NCBI RefSeq assembly: GCF_048266365.1
Contig: NZ_JBLWZP010000005.1
Coordinates: forward strand, 124,001-188,000
Direction of reading: 5' to 3'
DNA: 64,000 nucleotides
Source: Galbibacter sp048266365
GTDB taxonomy: Bacteria; Bacteroidota; Bacteroidia; Flavobacteriales; Flavobacteriaceae
A program made the translations under genes and the position numbers. This document shows, piece by piece, positions 25,486 to 33,952 of the stretch. The notes under the pieces are model-generated. The model had not been told where the DNA came from. It saw only the letters and a program-made list of their open reading frames with translations, and searched no databases. Position 1 is the first letter of the stretch; every line of letters starts with the position of its first letter.

Positions 25486-26514
25486 TTATGCATTTTGCGC
25501 GGCCAATGCCCACTGGTCAATCCAACGTGCCAGGACCTTAATCCAATCTTGGTCATCATTAAGACAAGGCACCACATGAAGCTGCTCACCTCCTTGGGCG
25601 ATAAAATCTTCTTTGGCTTGAATCCCAATTTCTTCTAGAGTTTCAATACAATCTGACACAAAAGCAGGCGTAACTACAGCAAGCTTTTTAATGCCTTTTT
25701 CAGGCATATCATGAATCGTTTTATTGGTTGCCGGCTTGAGCCATGGATCAATTCCTAAACGCGATTGAAATGAGGTAGAATACGTTCCTTGTTTTAACCC
25801 TAAATATTCTGCCACCTGTTTGGTGGTCTCATAACATTGGTGACGGTAACAAAATTGATGTGCGGGTGAGGCCGTTTGACAGCAGCTCCCATCAATTTTA
25901 CAATGGGATTTAGTGATATCAGATTTTCTAATATGCCGCTCAGGCAAACCGTGATATGAAAACAATAAATGATCCCACTCTTGAGTCTGCAGATAGCGTT
26001 GAACAGAATTTGAAAGTACGCGAACATAGTCAGAATGGTTGTAAAACGCAGGGATACTAGTGAACTGCATTTCTGGAAAATGATTTTGTCGTAACTCCTC
26101 CGCCAACACCAAAATAGTTTCGGTGGTTGCCATAGCAAATTGAGGATAAAGTGGAATGAGTAATACCTCGGTCACCCCCTGATCTTTTAAGGCTTGCAGA
26201 CCAGACATAATAGAAGGATTCCCATAACGCATTGCCAAAGCACTTGGAATTGAAGTGAACTTATCAACTCCTTCCTTTAAGCGTTCAGAGAGTACAATTA
26301 AAGGTGAACCTTCCTCCCACCATATTTTTTCATAAGCCTCAGCCGACTTTTTAGGACGTGTGTTGAGTATTATACCCCTAACAATAAAACTGCGTAACCA
26401 ATATGGAAAATCGAAAACGCGCTCGTCCATTAAAAACTCATCCAAATACCGTTTTACATCCTTGGGATCTGTAGAATCCGGTGATCCCAAATTGACGAAT
26501 AAAACTCCTTTCAT
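25486..26514 (-). CDS. hemH: Ferrochelatase, cysteine-rich [2Fe-2S] type
   Basis: A 342-residue enzyme that inserts Fe2+ into protoporphyrin IX to make protoheme. The family N-terminus GVLFVNLGSPD, the catalytic histidine in FSYHGLPERH (188) and the conserved glutamate in DCIETLEEI are present. Cysteines 205, 211, 212, 222 and 227 form an internal cluster (SHCKIDGSCC, FCYRHQCYETT) like that of the internal [2Fe-2S] ferrochelatases described for Myxococcus and some other bacteria. First gene of a five-gene minus-strand run with its own promoter. Confidence 0.96.
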   Translation of the reverse strand: MKGVLFVNLGSPDSTDPKDVKRYLDEFLMDERVFDFPYWLRSFIVRGIILNTRPKKSAEAYEKIWWEEGSPLIVLSERLKEGVDKFTSIPSALAMRYGNPSIMSGLQALKDQGVTEVLLIPLYPQFAMATTETILVLAEELRQNHFPEMQFTSIPAFYNHSDYVRVLSNSVQRYLQTQEWDHLLFSYHGLPERHIRKSDITKSHCKIDGSCCQTASPAHQFCYRHQCYETTKQVAEYLGLKQGTYSTSFQSRLGIDPWLKPATNKTIHDMPEKGIKKLAVVTPAFVSDCIETLEEIGIQAKEDFIAQGGEQLHVVPCLNDDQDWIKVLARWIDQWALAAQNA

Positions 26515-26543
26515 ATGCTATTTTTTCTAAAAGAATTCTTTTG

Positions 26544-26551
26544 CAAAAGTA
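26544..26551 (-). promoter_or_regulatory. -7 element of the hemH run
   Basis: The minus strand reads TACTTTTG, matching TAnnTTTG, 29 bases upstream of the hemH ATG. The same variant lies in front of hemA. No TTTG at the ideal distance. Confidence 0.5.
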
Positions 26552-26659
26552 CACATTTGCTATTCATAAAGCCCTTAGATCAGCTTAACTTTGGAGATAA
26601 TGCTATTTAAAAAATTGATAACACCTAACCCAAATAAAAACTCTTCCAATGACTGATCA

Positions 26660-27400
26660 TTAATCTCTTTTTAAACAGTAATTTATCCCTCCGAGCAGAT
26701 GCGCAACAAACAAAGGTTCACTGTAGGACTCTTTGGTGTGCCCGCCACCGGTGTAAAACACCCTGCCGCCCTCAAACTCGTGATACCAAGCAATGGGGTG
26801 ATGCGCTCCATTTGTTCCACCGTCATAAGAAGTCTCATCCAAATTGAGCAGCACATGAATATCATTACTAAGGTTTTTATAGTTATACCACTCATCGGTT
26901 CTTACCCAAGTAGACTCAGGCAGCATTTTTGTGGATACATGATTAGGATCAATCACTTTCATCTCAGCCTCTCTAACGTTTGGACCATTGGGATGACCTG
27001 AAAAATAGGCTCCTATCATTTCCCCGTACCACGGCCAATGGTATTCCGTATCTGTAGCGGCATGAATTCCCATAAAACTTCCTCCCGCATGCATAAAATC
27101 CTTCAGCGCCTCTTGCTCATTAGGACCAAGCACATCATTTGTTGTCGATAAGAACAATACCATCTTATAGTGTTTTAGATTCCCTGTATTGAAAGCGAGA
27201 GAATCCTCGGTATGGGTAATTTCAAAATTGTTTTGTCGAGCTAATTTTTCAAGTAAGGCAACTCCTGTTTCTATGGATTTATGTCGAAATCCGCTTGTCT
27301 TGGTAAAGACTAAAACCTGGTCGAGGTCAGAGGGAGTTTGCTGCGCCATACCGACTAAGAAACAGCATAAGCTAAGAGAAAGCAAGATTGTTTTTTTCAT
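26660..27400 (-). CDS. Secreted ThuA domain protein
   Basis: A 246-residue protein with a signal peptide (MKKTILLSLSLCCFLVGMAQQ) and a ThuA-like glutamine-amidotransferase fold over the whole mature part: VLVFTKTSGFRHKSIETG, FMHAGGSFMGIHAATDTEYHWPWYG, HPIAWYHEFEGGRVFYTGGGHT. ThuA proteins are linked to trehalose and other sugar metabolism, but the biochemical role of this secreted form is unknown. It follows the AraC regulator gene by 11 bases and is probably co-transcribed with it. Confidence 0.9.
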   Translation of the reverse strand: MKKTILLSLSLCCFLVGMAQQTPSDLDQVLVFTKTSGFRHKSIETGVALLEKLARQNNFEITHTEDSLAFNTGNLKHYKMVLFLSTTNDVLGPNEQEALKDFMHAGGSFMGIHAATDTEYHWPWYGEMIGAYFSGHPNGPNVREAEMKVIDPNHVSTKMLPESTWVRTDEWYNYKNLSNDIHVLLNLDETSYDGGTNGAHHPIAWYHEFEGGRVFYTGGGHTKESYSEPLFVAHLLGGINYCLKRD

Positions 27401-27411
27401 GTATTTCAGTT

Positions 27412-28266
27412 TTAGGTTAATGCCATTGTATATTTTTTAGGCGTGGTTCCATATTTCTTTTTAAAAGCTGCAATAAAATGACTCGAAGTACTATAACCGA
27501 CCTTTAATCCCACCTCATTGACATTCATCTCCCCTGCCTCTAACAGCTTTCTGGCGTAATCCATTTTATAATCAAATAAGAAGCTATAAACCGAGTCACC
27601 GTAAACTTGTTTAAACCCTTCTTTGAGGCGTTTTAAACTCAACCCTATTTCATCAGATAATTCTTGAAGCGATGGCGGCTCGGACATTCTCGAGATTACG
27701 ATGTCCTTAGCCTTACGAATACGACGAACATTATCCTCGTCCACCAAAAATGGGCATTGTTCAAAATCCGTATCTTCCGGTTTGTTAAAATACAGGGCTA
27801 GTAATTCATATATTTTTCCTTTCAAATATAAGCTTTCAATAGCGCTGTGCATGTTAAAATTCAACATTTGACTAAGTACAACAGACATGGCCGGATTAAT
27901 CGGCATGGTCCCATAATACTTTTTATCGATGTTTTCTTTATCCAAAAAGTGAATGTAATCGGCCTCATCAGAGAATAAGGCGTGGAATTTCTGAATCGGA
28001 ATTACAATAGATAAAATCCAAGTTTTAGAGTTGACTTCTAAATTAATAGGTAAATCTCGCTGTGGATTGTACAACAACAGAGCCTCATCTTCTTTTATAT
28101 CTATGGCATAATTCCCCTGGTTATAATGAAATATAGCACGTCCTTTCAAGCAAAAATGAAATTGTATAAAACTACTATCAATTTGCTTACTAATATGCTG
28201 AATATCATTCGTTTCGTTCTGAGTCTTTAAAACTAAAAAACCTTGTTCAATCCCAATTTCCTGCAT
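27412..28266 (-). CDS. AraC family transcriptional regulator, PchR-like
   Basis: A 284-residue regulator with an N-terminal cupin-like sensing region and a C-terminal double HTH (about 180-282): PPSLQELSDEIGLSLKRLKEGFKQVYG and VNEVGLKVGYSTSSHFIAAFKKKYGTTPKKY. The LSLKRLKEGFKQVYGDSVYSFL pattern resembles PchR/YbtA regulators that respond to siderophores. It is divergent from hemA across a palindrome-rich 237-base gap, an arrangement recurring in flavobacteria, so control of the heme operon by iron or heme status is a reasonable inference. Confidence 0.9.
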   Translation of the reverse strand: MQEIGIEQGFLVLKTQNETNDIQHISKQIDSSFIQFHFCLKGRAIFHYNQGNYAIDIKEDEALLLYNPQRDLPINLEVNSKTWILSIVIPIQKFHALFSDEADYIHFLDKENIDKKYYGTMPINPAMSVVLSQMLNFNMHSAIESLYLKGKIYELLALYFNKPEDTDFEQCPFLVDEDNVRRIRKAKDIVISRMSEPPSLQELSDEIGLSLKRLKEGFKQVYGDSVYSFLFDYKMDYARKLLEAGEMNVNEVGLKVGYSTSSHFIAAFKKKYGTTPKKYTMALT

Positions 28267-28321
28267 AGTTCTTTTCGCGTTACTTTTTAAATAAGTTTAA
28301 AGTGAATGTTATGTTTTTTTA

Positions 28322-28338
28322 TTTAGAATGGTTCTAAA
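28322..28338. promoter_or_regulatory. 7-3-7 perfect palindrome in the araC/hemA gap
   Basis: TTTAGAA-TGG-TTCTAAA is perfectly symmetric. Its form resembles boxes bound by iron-responsive DtxR/IdeR-type dimers. It lies in the expected 5' leader of the araC transcript, 56 bases from its ATG. Confidence 0.5.
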
Positions 28339-28368
28339 CTTCTAAGACAAGTACACACTGCAACCCCT

Positions 28369-28403
28369 CAAATATACTGCTATTTAGCAGATAATTAAAC
28401 AAA
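28369..28403 (-). promoter_or_regulatory. Promoter of the araC-thuA transcript with embedded palindrome
   Basis: On the minus strand TTTG is followed after 23 bases by TATATTTG. The spacer contains the palindrome CTGCTA-TT-TAGCAG (28377-28390), so a protein bound there would block or reposition RNA polymerase. Confidence 0.55.
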
Positions 28404-28472
28404 AGAATATGCCTTTTTCACCAAACGACATAAAAAGTACCTGTAGCGTTACTTTCTTTATATCTTTAGGTT

Positions 28473-28480
28473 TACTTTTG
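28473..28480 (+). promoter_or_regulatory. -7 element of the hem operon
   Basis: TACTTTTG fits TAnnTTTG and ends 23 bases before the hemA ATG. No consensus -33 is visible, which would fit an activator-dependent promoter. Confidence 0.5.
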
Positions 28481-28503
28481 TAAACGATTTCAGAAAAAAC
28501 TGA

Positions 28504-29757
28504 ATGGAAGCATACAACATTTCTAGACATAATACTTTTTACGCAATAGGGATCAGTTATAAAAAAGCTGATGCTGCAATTCGAGGTAAGTTTAGCCTAA
28601 GCGAAACTGCAAAGCTTGGTTTGCTCAATCAAGCCAAGGAAGGCGGTATGGACGGGATTATGACCACCTCTACTTGCAACAGAACAGAGATCTACGGTTT
28701 CGCTCAGCATCCGTTTCAACTGATACAACTCCTTTGCGATAATTCCAATGGTAGCCTTGAAGATTTTCAACGTATTGGATTTGTATATAAAAACAAAGAA
28801 GCTATAGACCACCTCTTTAAAGTTGGCACAGGACTGGACAGTCAAATCCTCGGGGATTTTGAAATTATCAGTCAGATAAAACAAAGCTTCACTACTTCAA
28901 AAAAACTAGGACTGACAAACCATTTTTTAGAGCGGCTTTGTAACTGTGTGATTCAGGCCAGCAAACGCATTAAAAATGAGACTGAACTTTCTTCAGGTGC
29001 TACCTCTGTAGCTTTTGCTTCAGTACAATATATACTGGCTAGAGTACCGGAGGTTTCAGAAAAAAATATCTTGTTATTTGGTACAGGTAAAATTGGAAGG
29101 AACACTTGTGAGAATATGGTTAAGCATACCCGAAATGATCATATCGTACTGATCAACAGAACCAAAGATAAGGCCGAAAAAATTGCCGGTAAGTTTAATT
29201 TAATCGTTAAAGATTACAGCAATCTACAAGAAGAAATCAGTCAATGTGATGTTCTGATCGTAGCCACCGGCGCACAAAAACCCACCATTACAAAACAACT
29301 AATTCACTCCAAGAAAGAATTACTGATCCTGGATCTTTCCATTCCTCAGAATGTAGATCCAAGTGTTCAAGAAATGTCAAACGTCACCTTGGTCCATTTG
29401 GACCAATTGTCGAAAATGACTAATGAGACACTCAAAAGGAGAGAACAATTTATTCCCCAAGCCGAAGAGATTATTAAGGAGGTCACCAAAGAATTCAACG
29501 GTTGGTTGGAAACTAGAAAATTTGCTCCCACCATTAAAGCTTTAAAAAAGAAGCTCAATCATATGAGGGATGCAGAGATCGATTTTCAGCGTAAAAAAAT
29601 TGAAGGATTTAACGATCAGCAAGCAGAGATTATCAGCGATCGTATTATTCAAAAAATAACCACGCAGTTCGCCAACCATCTCAAAGATAGCTCTGACACC
29701 TCAACAGAAAGCATTGAACTTATTAAAAAAGTGTTTCAATTAGAATTCTCAGAATGA
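28504..29757 (+). CDS. hemA: Glutamyl-tRNA reductase
   Basis: A 417-residue enzyme that reduces glutamyl-tRNA(Glu) to glutamate-1-semialdehyde, the first committed step of C5-pathway heme synthesis. The catalytic cysteine is in TTSTCNRTEIYG (58), the tRNA/glutamate domain continues with GTGLDSQILGDFEI, the NADPH site is LLFGTGKIGRNTCENM, and the C-terminal dimerisation helix follows. First gene of the hem operon; its last codons overlap hemC by ATGA. Confidence 0.97.
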   Translation: MEAYNISRHNTFYAIGISYKKADAAIRGKFSLSETAKLGLLNQAKEGGMDGIMTTSTCNRTEIYGFAQHPFQLIQLLCDNSNGSLEDFQRIGFVYKNKEAIDHLFKVGTGLDSQILGDFEIISQIKQSFTTSKKLGLTNHFLERLCNCVIQASKRIKNETELSSGATSVAFASVQYILARVPEVSEKNILLFGTGKIGRNTCENMVKHTRNDHIVLINRTKDKAEKIAGKFNLIVKDYSNLQEEISQCDVLIVATGAQKPTITKQLIHSKKELLILDLSIPQNVDPSVQEMSNVTLVHLDQLSKMTNETLKRREQFIPQAEEIIKEVTKEFNGWLETRKFAPTIKALKKKLNHMRDAEIDFQRKKIEGFNDQQAEIISDRIIQKITTQFANHLKDSSDTSTESIELIKKVFQLEFSE

Positions 29758-30671
29758 AAAAAACCATTAAAATTGGAACTCGCGATAGTGTATTAGCACT
29801 ATGGCAGGCGAACCGTGTTAAATCATTATTAGAAGCTGATGGTTATCAAACCCAAATCGTCGCCGTAAAATCTGAGGGAGACCTACTACTGGATAAGCCA
29901 ATACATCAATTGGGCATTACAGGTGTTTTCACAAAAACCCTGGACATTGCCATGTTAAATGGCACAGTAGACATCGTGGTACACAGCATGAAAGATGTAC
30001 CTACGCAACTCCCTCCAGGCATTGTAAAAGGTGCTGTTTTAAAACGAGCCAATCCAAAAGATTTATTGATTCAAAAGGAGAAAACCAAGGTGCTACCTAA
30101 AAAAGCTACCATTGCTACTGGAAGTTTGAGAAGAAAAGCACAATGGCTCAATAAATTCCCGGAGCACGAAGTTGCCAACATTAGAGGAAATGTACAAACG
30201 CGTTTACAAAAATTAGAAGACAGCCAGTGGAACGGAGCCATATTTGCAGCCGCGGGACTGGAGCGAATCAATCTTCGACCAGAAACCACCATGGAGTTGG
30301 ACTGGATGATCCCTGCACCTGCACAGGGCGCGATGTTAGTAGTGGCAATGGAACATGACGACTATTCTAGAAAAGCACTTGAGGCACTGAATGACTATCA
30401 AACAGATCTCTGTACCACAGTAGAACGTGATTTTTTAAGAACATTGGAAGGCGGATGCTCCGCTCCAATTGGGGCAATAGCAACGGTAGATATCGATTAC
30501 CTAACACTTGTTGCAGGTTTATTTTCATTGGATGGCAAACAAAAAGTGACCATCGAAAAAAAGGTATTGATTGAAAACTGTGAAGGATTAGGACATCTAA
30601 GTGCCTTAGAGGTTCTAAAGCAAGGTGGGGAAGCAATTATGAAAGTGATCAGGAAGGATTTAAAACTCTAA
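29754..30671 (+). CDS. hemC: Hydroxymethylbilane synthase
   Basis: A 305-residue enzyme that joins four porphobilinogens into hydroxymethylbilane. Motifs are IKIGTRDSVLALWQAN, VHSMKDVPTQLPPG, ATGSLRRKAQW, NIRGNVQTRLQKL and LEGGCSAPIGA, whose cysteine 235 carries the dipyrromethane cofactor. Translationally coupled to hemA. A 75-base gap with no evident promoter separates it from hemD. Confidence 0.97.
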   Translation: MKKTIKIGTRDSVLALWQANRVKSLLEADGYQTQIVAVKSEGDLLLDKPIHQLGITGVFTKTLDIAMLNGTVDIVVHSMKDVPTQLPPGIVKGAVLKRANPKDLLIQKEKTKVLPKKATIATGSLRRKAQWLNKFPEHEVANIRGNVQTRLQKLEDSQWNGAIFAAAGLERINLRPETTMELDWMIPAPAQGAMLVVAMEHDDYSRKALEALNDYQTDLCTTVERDFLRTLEGGCSAPIGAIATVDIDYLTLVAGLFSLDGKQKVTIEKKVLIENCEGLGHLSALEVLKQGGEAIMKVIRKDLKL

Positions 30672-30746
30672 TAAGACAATTAAGGGATCACTGCATTTAG
30701 CGAAAAAGGTTTGAGTTCACATTAATCAAAATTCTCAATAGGTATC

Positions 30747-31397
30747 ATGATTGAAATATTAAGTACAAAAGAACTCGAAGTTACACAGAGGAATATTCTA
30801 GAAGAGGCTGGTATTGTTTATCATGAACATAACTTTATAAGTATTGAACCCATAGCATTCAAGGCTCCAAAGCAGATCAAAAATGCCATATTTACAAGTC
30901 AGAATGCGGTAAGATCCATCGTGGATGAAAATATTCAAATCACAAATTGTTTTTGTGTAGGTGATAAAACCGAGGCACTCTTAAAACACCACAACTTCAA
31001 TGTTGTGGAAAAGGCGTATCAGGCCAGTACCCTTGCCAAAACACTAGTAACGCAATACGAAACGCATTCCTTTCACTTGTTTTGCGGAAACCTACGTCGT
31101 GAAGAACTTCCGGCGATGCTTAAAAAGCATCAAGTCGAATTGCATGAAACCCAGGTGTACCAAACAAAACTCACCTCAAAGAATATGCTTCGTAGTTTTG
31201 ATGCTGTTTTATTCTTCAGCCCAAGTGCTGTGGAAAGCTATGCGCAACGAAATTTATTTGATGACACCATCGTCTTTTGTTTGGGAAAAACAACTGAAGC
31301 CGAGGTAAGAAAACATACCAAAAATCTCATTACTGCAAACAGAACGACTATTGAAAATGTTCTAGTTCAGGTAATCAAACACTTTAAAGAACATTAA
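30747..31397 (+). CDS. hemD: Uroporphyrinogen-III synthase
   Basis: A 216-residue protein in the hemD position. The sequence is poorly conserved in this family, but the features expected are present: IFTSQNAVRSIV early, CVGDKTEALLKHHNFNVV, LFCGNLRREELPAML, and FFSPSAVESYA followed by VFCLGKTTEAEVRKH. It cyclises hydroxymethylbilane with inversion of ring D. The call rests on these motifs together with its place between hemC and hemE. Confidence 0.88.
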   Translation: MIEILSTKELEVTQRNILEEAGIVYHEHNFISIEPIAFKAPKQIKNAIFTSQNAVRSIVDENIQITNCFCVGDKTEALLKHHNFNVVEKAYQASTLAKTLVTQYETHSFHLFCGNLRREELPAMLKKHQVELHETQVYQTKLTSKNMLRSFDAVLFFSPSAVESYAQRNLFDDTIVFCLGKTTEAEVRKHTKNLITANRTTIENVLVQVIKHFKEH

Positions 31398-31409
31398 AAG
31401 CATACTATT

Positions 31410-32438
31410 ATGATAAAAAACGATCTTTTCTTAAAAGCTTTAAAAGGCGAATCGGTAGAAAGACCACCAGTTTGGATGATGAGGCAAGCGGGAAGATACT
31501 TACCTGAATTTATGGCTATAAAGGAGAAATACGATTTCTTTACACGTTGTAGAACTCCCGAATTAGCTGCAGAAATTACGGTACAACCTATTAGGATCGT
31601 AAAACCTGATGCTGCCATACTATTCTCTGACATCTTAGTGATTCCTCAGGCGATGAATATCGATGTAGTGATGAAGCCGGGACTTGGACCATGGGTGCCA
31701 AACCCCATTCGATCAGCTAAGGATGTTGAGCAGGTCATAGTACCGGAGATCAATGAAGAGTTGGGTTATGTCATGGATGCTATTAAACTAACCAAAGAAA
31801 TGCTAAATGACGAGGTTCCTTTGATCGGTTTTGCAGGGTCTCCTTGGACGATTCTTTGTTATGCAGTAGAAGGACAAGGGTCTAAAAGTTTTGATAAAGC
31901 GAAGGGATTTTGTTTCTCACAACCAGAAGCAGCTCATGCCCTACTTCAAAAAATAACAGACACCACCATCCTTTATTTGAAGGAGAAGGTTAAAAATGGC
32001 GTTAATGCCGTTCAAATATTTGACTCTTGGGGAGGCATGCTCTCTGCTGTAGATTACCAGGAATTTTCTTGGAAATACATTAATCAAATCATTGAAGCAC
32101 TAGCTGATAATACTGAAGTTATTGTATTTGGCAAAGGATGTTGGTATGCCTTAGGAGATATGGCTAAGAGCAAGGTATCTGCCATTGGTGTGGACTGGAC
32201 ATGTTCACCCGAAATTGCCAGACAGCTCACAGGAGGTCAGGTCACATTGCAAGGAAACTTTGATCCTTCGCGCTTGTTATCCCCTATTCCTGTTATCAAG
32301 AAGATGGTGGGTGAAATGATTGACGCTTTTGGAAAGGATAAGTACATTGCCAATTTAGGCCATGGTATATTACCTAATATTCCAGTGGATCACGCTAAGG
32401 CATTTATAGATGCCGTAAAAGAATACCGAGTAAAGTAG
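31410..32438 (+). CDS. hemE: Uroporphyrinogen decarboxylase
   Basis: A 342-residue enzyme that decarboxylates the four acetate side chains of uroporphyrinogen III. Family motifs: PPVWMMRQAGRYLPEF, FSDILVIPQAM, GFAGSPWTILCYAVEG, FDSWGGMLS and LGHGILPNIPVDHA. Length and start match the family. Its stop codon is immediately followed by the ATG of the next, unrelated gene. Confidence 0.97.
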   Translation: MIKNDLFLKALKGESVERPPVWMMRQAGRYLPEFMAIKEKYDFFTRCRTPELAAEITVQPIRIVKPDAAILFSDILVIPQAMNIDVVMKPGLGPWVPNPIRSAKDVEQVIVPEINEELGYVMDAIKLTKEMLNDEVPLIGFAGSPWTILCYAVEGQGSKSFDKAKGFCFSQPEAAHALLQKITDTTILYLKEKVKNGVNAVQIFDSWGGMLSAVDYQEFSWKYINQIIEALADNTEVIVFGKGCWYALGDMAKSKVSAIGVDWTCSPEIARQLTGGQVTLQGNFDPSRLLSPIPVIKKMVGEMIDAFGKDKYIANLGHGILPNIPVDHAKAFIDAVKEYRVK

Positions 32439-32948
32439 ATGGATGTTGGTCGTATCATAAAGTCCCTTTCTCTAAGACAAATTACGGCCATTATAGGTAA
32501 GGTCATAAGCAGTCCAGTGTTGTTCTATTGTTTTGTGAAGGCTACAAAAAAATGTATTTCAATATGCGATAAACGCTTCGCAGGGGCGCATCACAAAAAC
32601 AACAAGACCAATGCGTATCGCCACGCCTTATGGAATATGTCAATTGCCTTTGAATGTATCAAGTTAGGAAAAGACATTTCCATCGCTTTACTCTGGGCAA
32701 AAGAAATAACCGATTGGCACGAACAGGCCTTTGTCAACAAAGCTGTGGAAACCCATATGGATTTGCACAACAATAAGAAGGGTCGTCAATGGTTTAAACA
32801 AATGCACAAAGATGATCCCACTGGGGTCAACTATGATACTATGGATCAGTTTCTAATGGAAAAATTCAAATACGCTAAAAAGCTGAATAAGGATAGCTTT
32901 CAAGAGCATGCTTTTGAGGAAAATCTCGTTTATATTGAAGAATTATAG
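32439..32948 (+). CDS. DUF6973-like protein embedded in the hem operon
   Basis: A 169-residue protein without signal peptide. The central block NKTNAYRHALWNMSIAFECIK, then KEITDWHEQAF and MDLHNNKKGRQWFK, matches my memory of the DUF6973 domain (RHALWN and HE motifs followed by DLHNN.GR). The spaced histidines and acidic residues suggest a metal-binding or hydrolase site, but the function is unknown. Its ATG directly follows the hemE TAG, and hemF begins 50 bases after its end, so it is co-transcribed with heme synthesis genes and may support them or only share the transcript. Confidence 0.7.
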   Translation: MDVGRIIKSLSLRQITAIIGKVISSPVLFYCFVKATKKCISICDKRFAGAHHKNNKTNAYRHALWNMSIAFECIKLGKDISIALLWAKEITDWHEQAFVNKAVETHMDLHNNKKGRQWFKQMHKDDPTGVNYDTMDQFLMEKFKYAKKLNKDSFQEHAFEENLVYIEEL

Positions 32949-32998
32949 GCCTTAAACGCGTAGCTAATTTCCATCAGTACATTCAAAAAAAAGACGTA

Positions 32999-33901
32999 AT
33001 GAAAGATAAATTCTACCAATACATTCTAGAGCTTCAGGACAGGATTACATCCCGATTAGAACAAATCGACACTGAGGCAAAATTTGAGGAAGATTTATGG
33101 CAGCGACCTCAGGGCGGTGGCGGAAGAACAAGAGTCATCGAAAACGGAAAAGTCTTTGAAAAAGGAGGTGTTAACATCTCCGCTGTTCACGGGCCGCTTC
33201 CGAAATCTATGCAATCATATTTTAATGTTGGAGATTGTGATTTCTTTGCCTGCGGACTCTCCCTTGTCATTCATCCTAAAAGCCCGTTTGTACCAACAGT
33301 TCATGCGAACTGGCGCTATTTCGAGATGTATGACAAGCAAGGGAATACCATTGATTGCTGGTTTGGAGGTGGTCAGGATTTAACACCATACTACTTGTTT
33401 GAAGAAGATGCTAAACATTTCCACGGCATCTGCAAAGAAGCTTGTGACAAACACGATACCTCATTCTACAGTGACTTTAAAGCTAAATGTGATCAGTACT
33501 TTTGGAATTCACATCGCAACGAAGCTAGAGGCGTAGGTGGATTATTCTTTGACTATTGTAAAGCGGACCAGGACAAAAGCATAGAGGATTGGTACAACTT
33601 CGTAACAGAGGTTGGGAATAGCTTCTTGGATGCCTATGTTCCAGTGGTGGAAAAACGAAAAGAATTGCCCTATACGGAGCAAAACAGAAACTGGCAAGAA
33701 ATTCGAAGAGGACGTTACGTTGAGTTTAACCTTGTTCACGACAAGGGCACCTTATTTGGTTTAAAAACCAACGGAAGAATTGAAAGTATATTAATGAGTT
33801 TACCTCCCCATGTACAATGGGTATATGACCACACCCCTGAAAAGGGAAGTGAGGAAGAAAAATTAGTTGAGGTTTTATGCAAGCCTAAAGCATGGGTCTA
33901 G
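32999..33901 (+). CDS. hemF: Oxygen-dependent coproporphyrinogen III oxidase
   Basis: A 300-residue cytosolic enzyme that oxidatively decarboxylates coproporphyrinogen III to protoporphyrinogen IX. Motifs: EDLWQRPQGGGGRTRVIENG, NVGDCDFFACGLSLVIHPKSP, VHANWRYFEMYD, WFGGGQDLTPYYLFEEDAKHFH and the C-terminal EIRRGRYVEFNLVHDKGTLFGL. Dependence on oxygen fits an aerobic marine lifestyle. It uses the protoporphyrin route together with HemJ and HemH. Confidence 0.97.
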   Translation: MKDKFYQYILELQDRITSRLEQIDTEAKFEEDLWQRPQGGGGRTRVIENGKVFEKGGVNISAVHGPLPKSMQSYFNVGDCDFFACGLSLVIHPKSPFVPTVHANWRYFEMYDKQGNTIDCWFGGGQDLTPYYLFEEDAKHFHGICKEACDKHDTSFYSDFKAKCDQYFWNSHRNEARGVGGLFFDYCKADQDKSIEDWYNFVTEVGNSFLDAYVPVVEKRKELPYTEQNRNWQEIRRGRYVEFNLVHDKGTLFGLKTNGRIESILMSLPPHVQWVYDHTPEKGSEEEKLVEVLCKPKAWV

Positions 33902-33952
33902 AACGCTTGTAAAACCTAAGGCACATTGTAACAAAAATTAAAAAACACACCA

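Noticed and set aside
25211..25579. Open frame of 122 codons on the plus strand across the MATE/hemH junction
   Set aside because: Both overlapped genes are clearly conserved; the frame has no recognisable domain or promoter.
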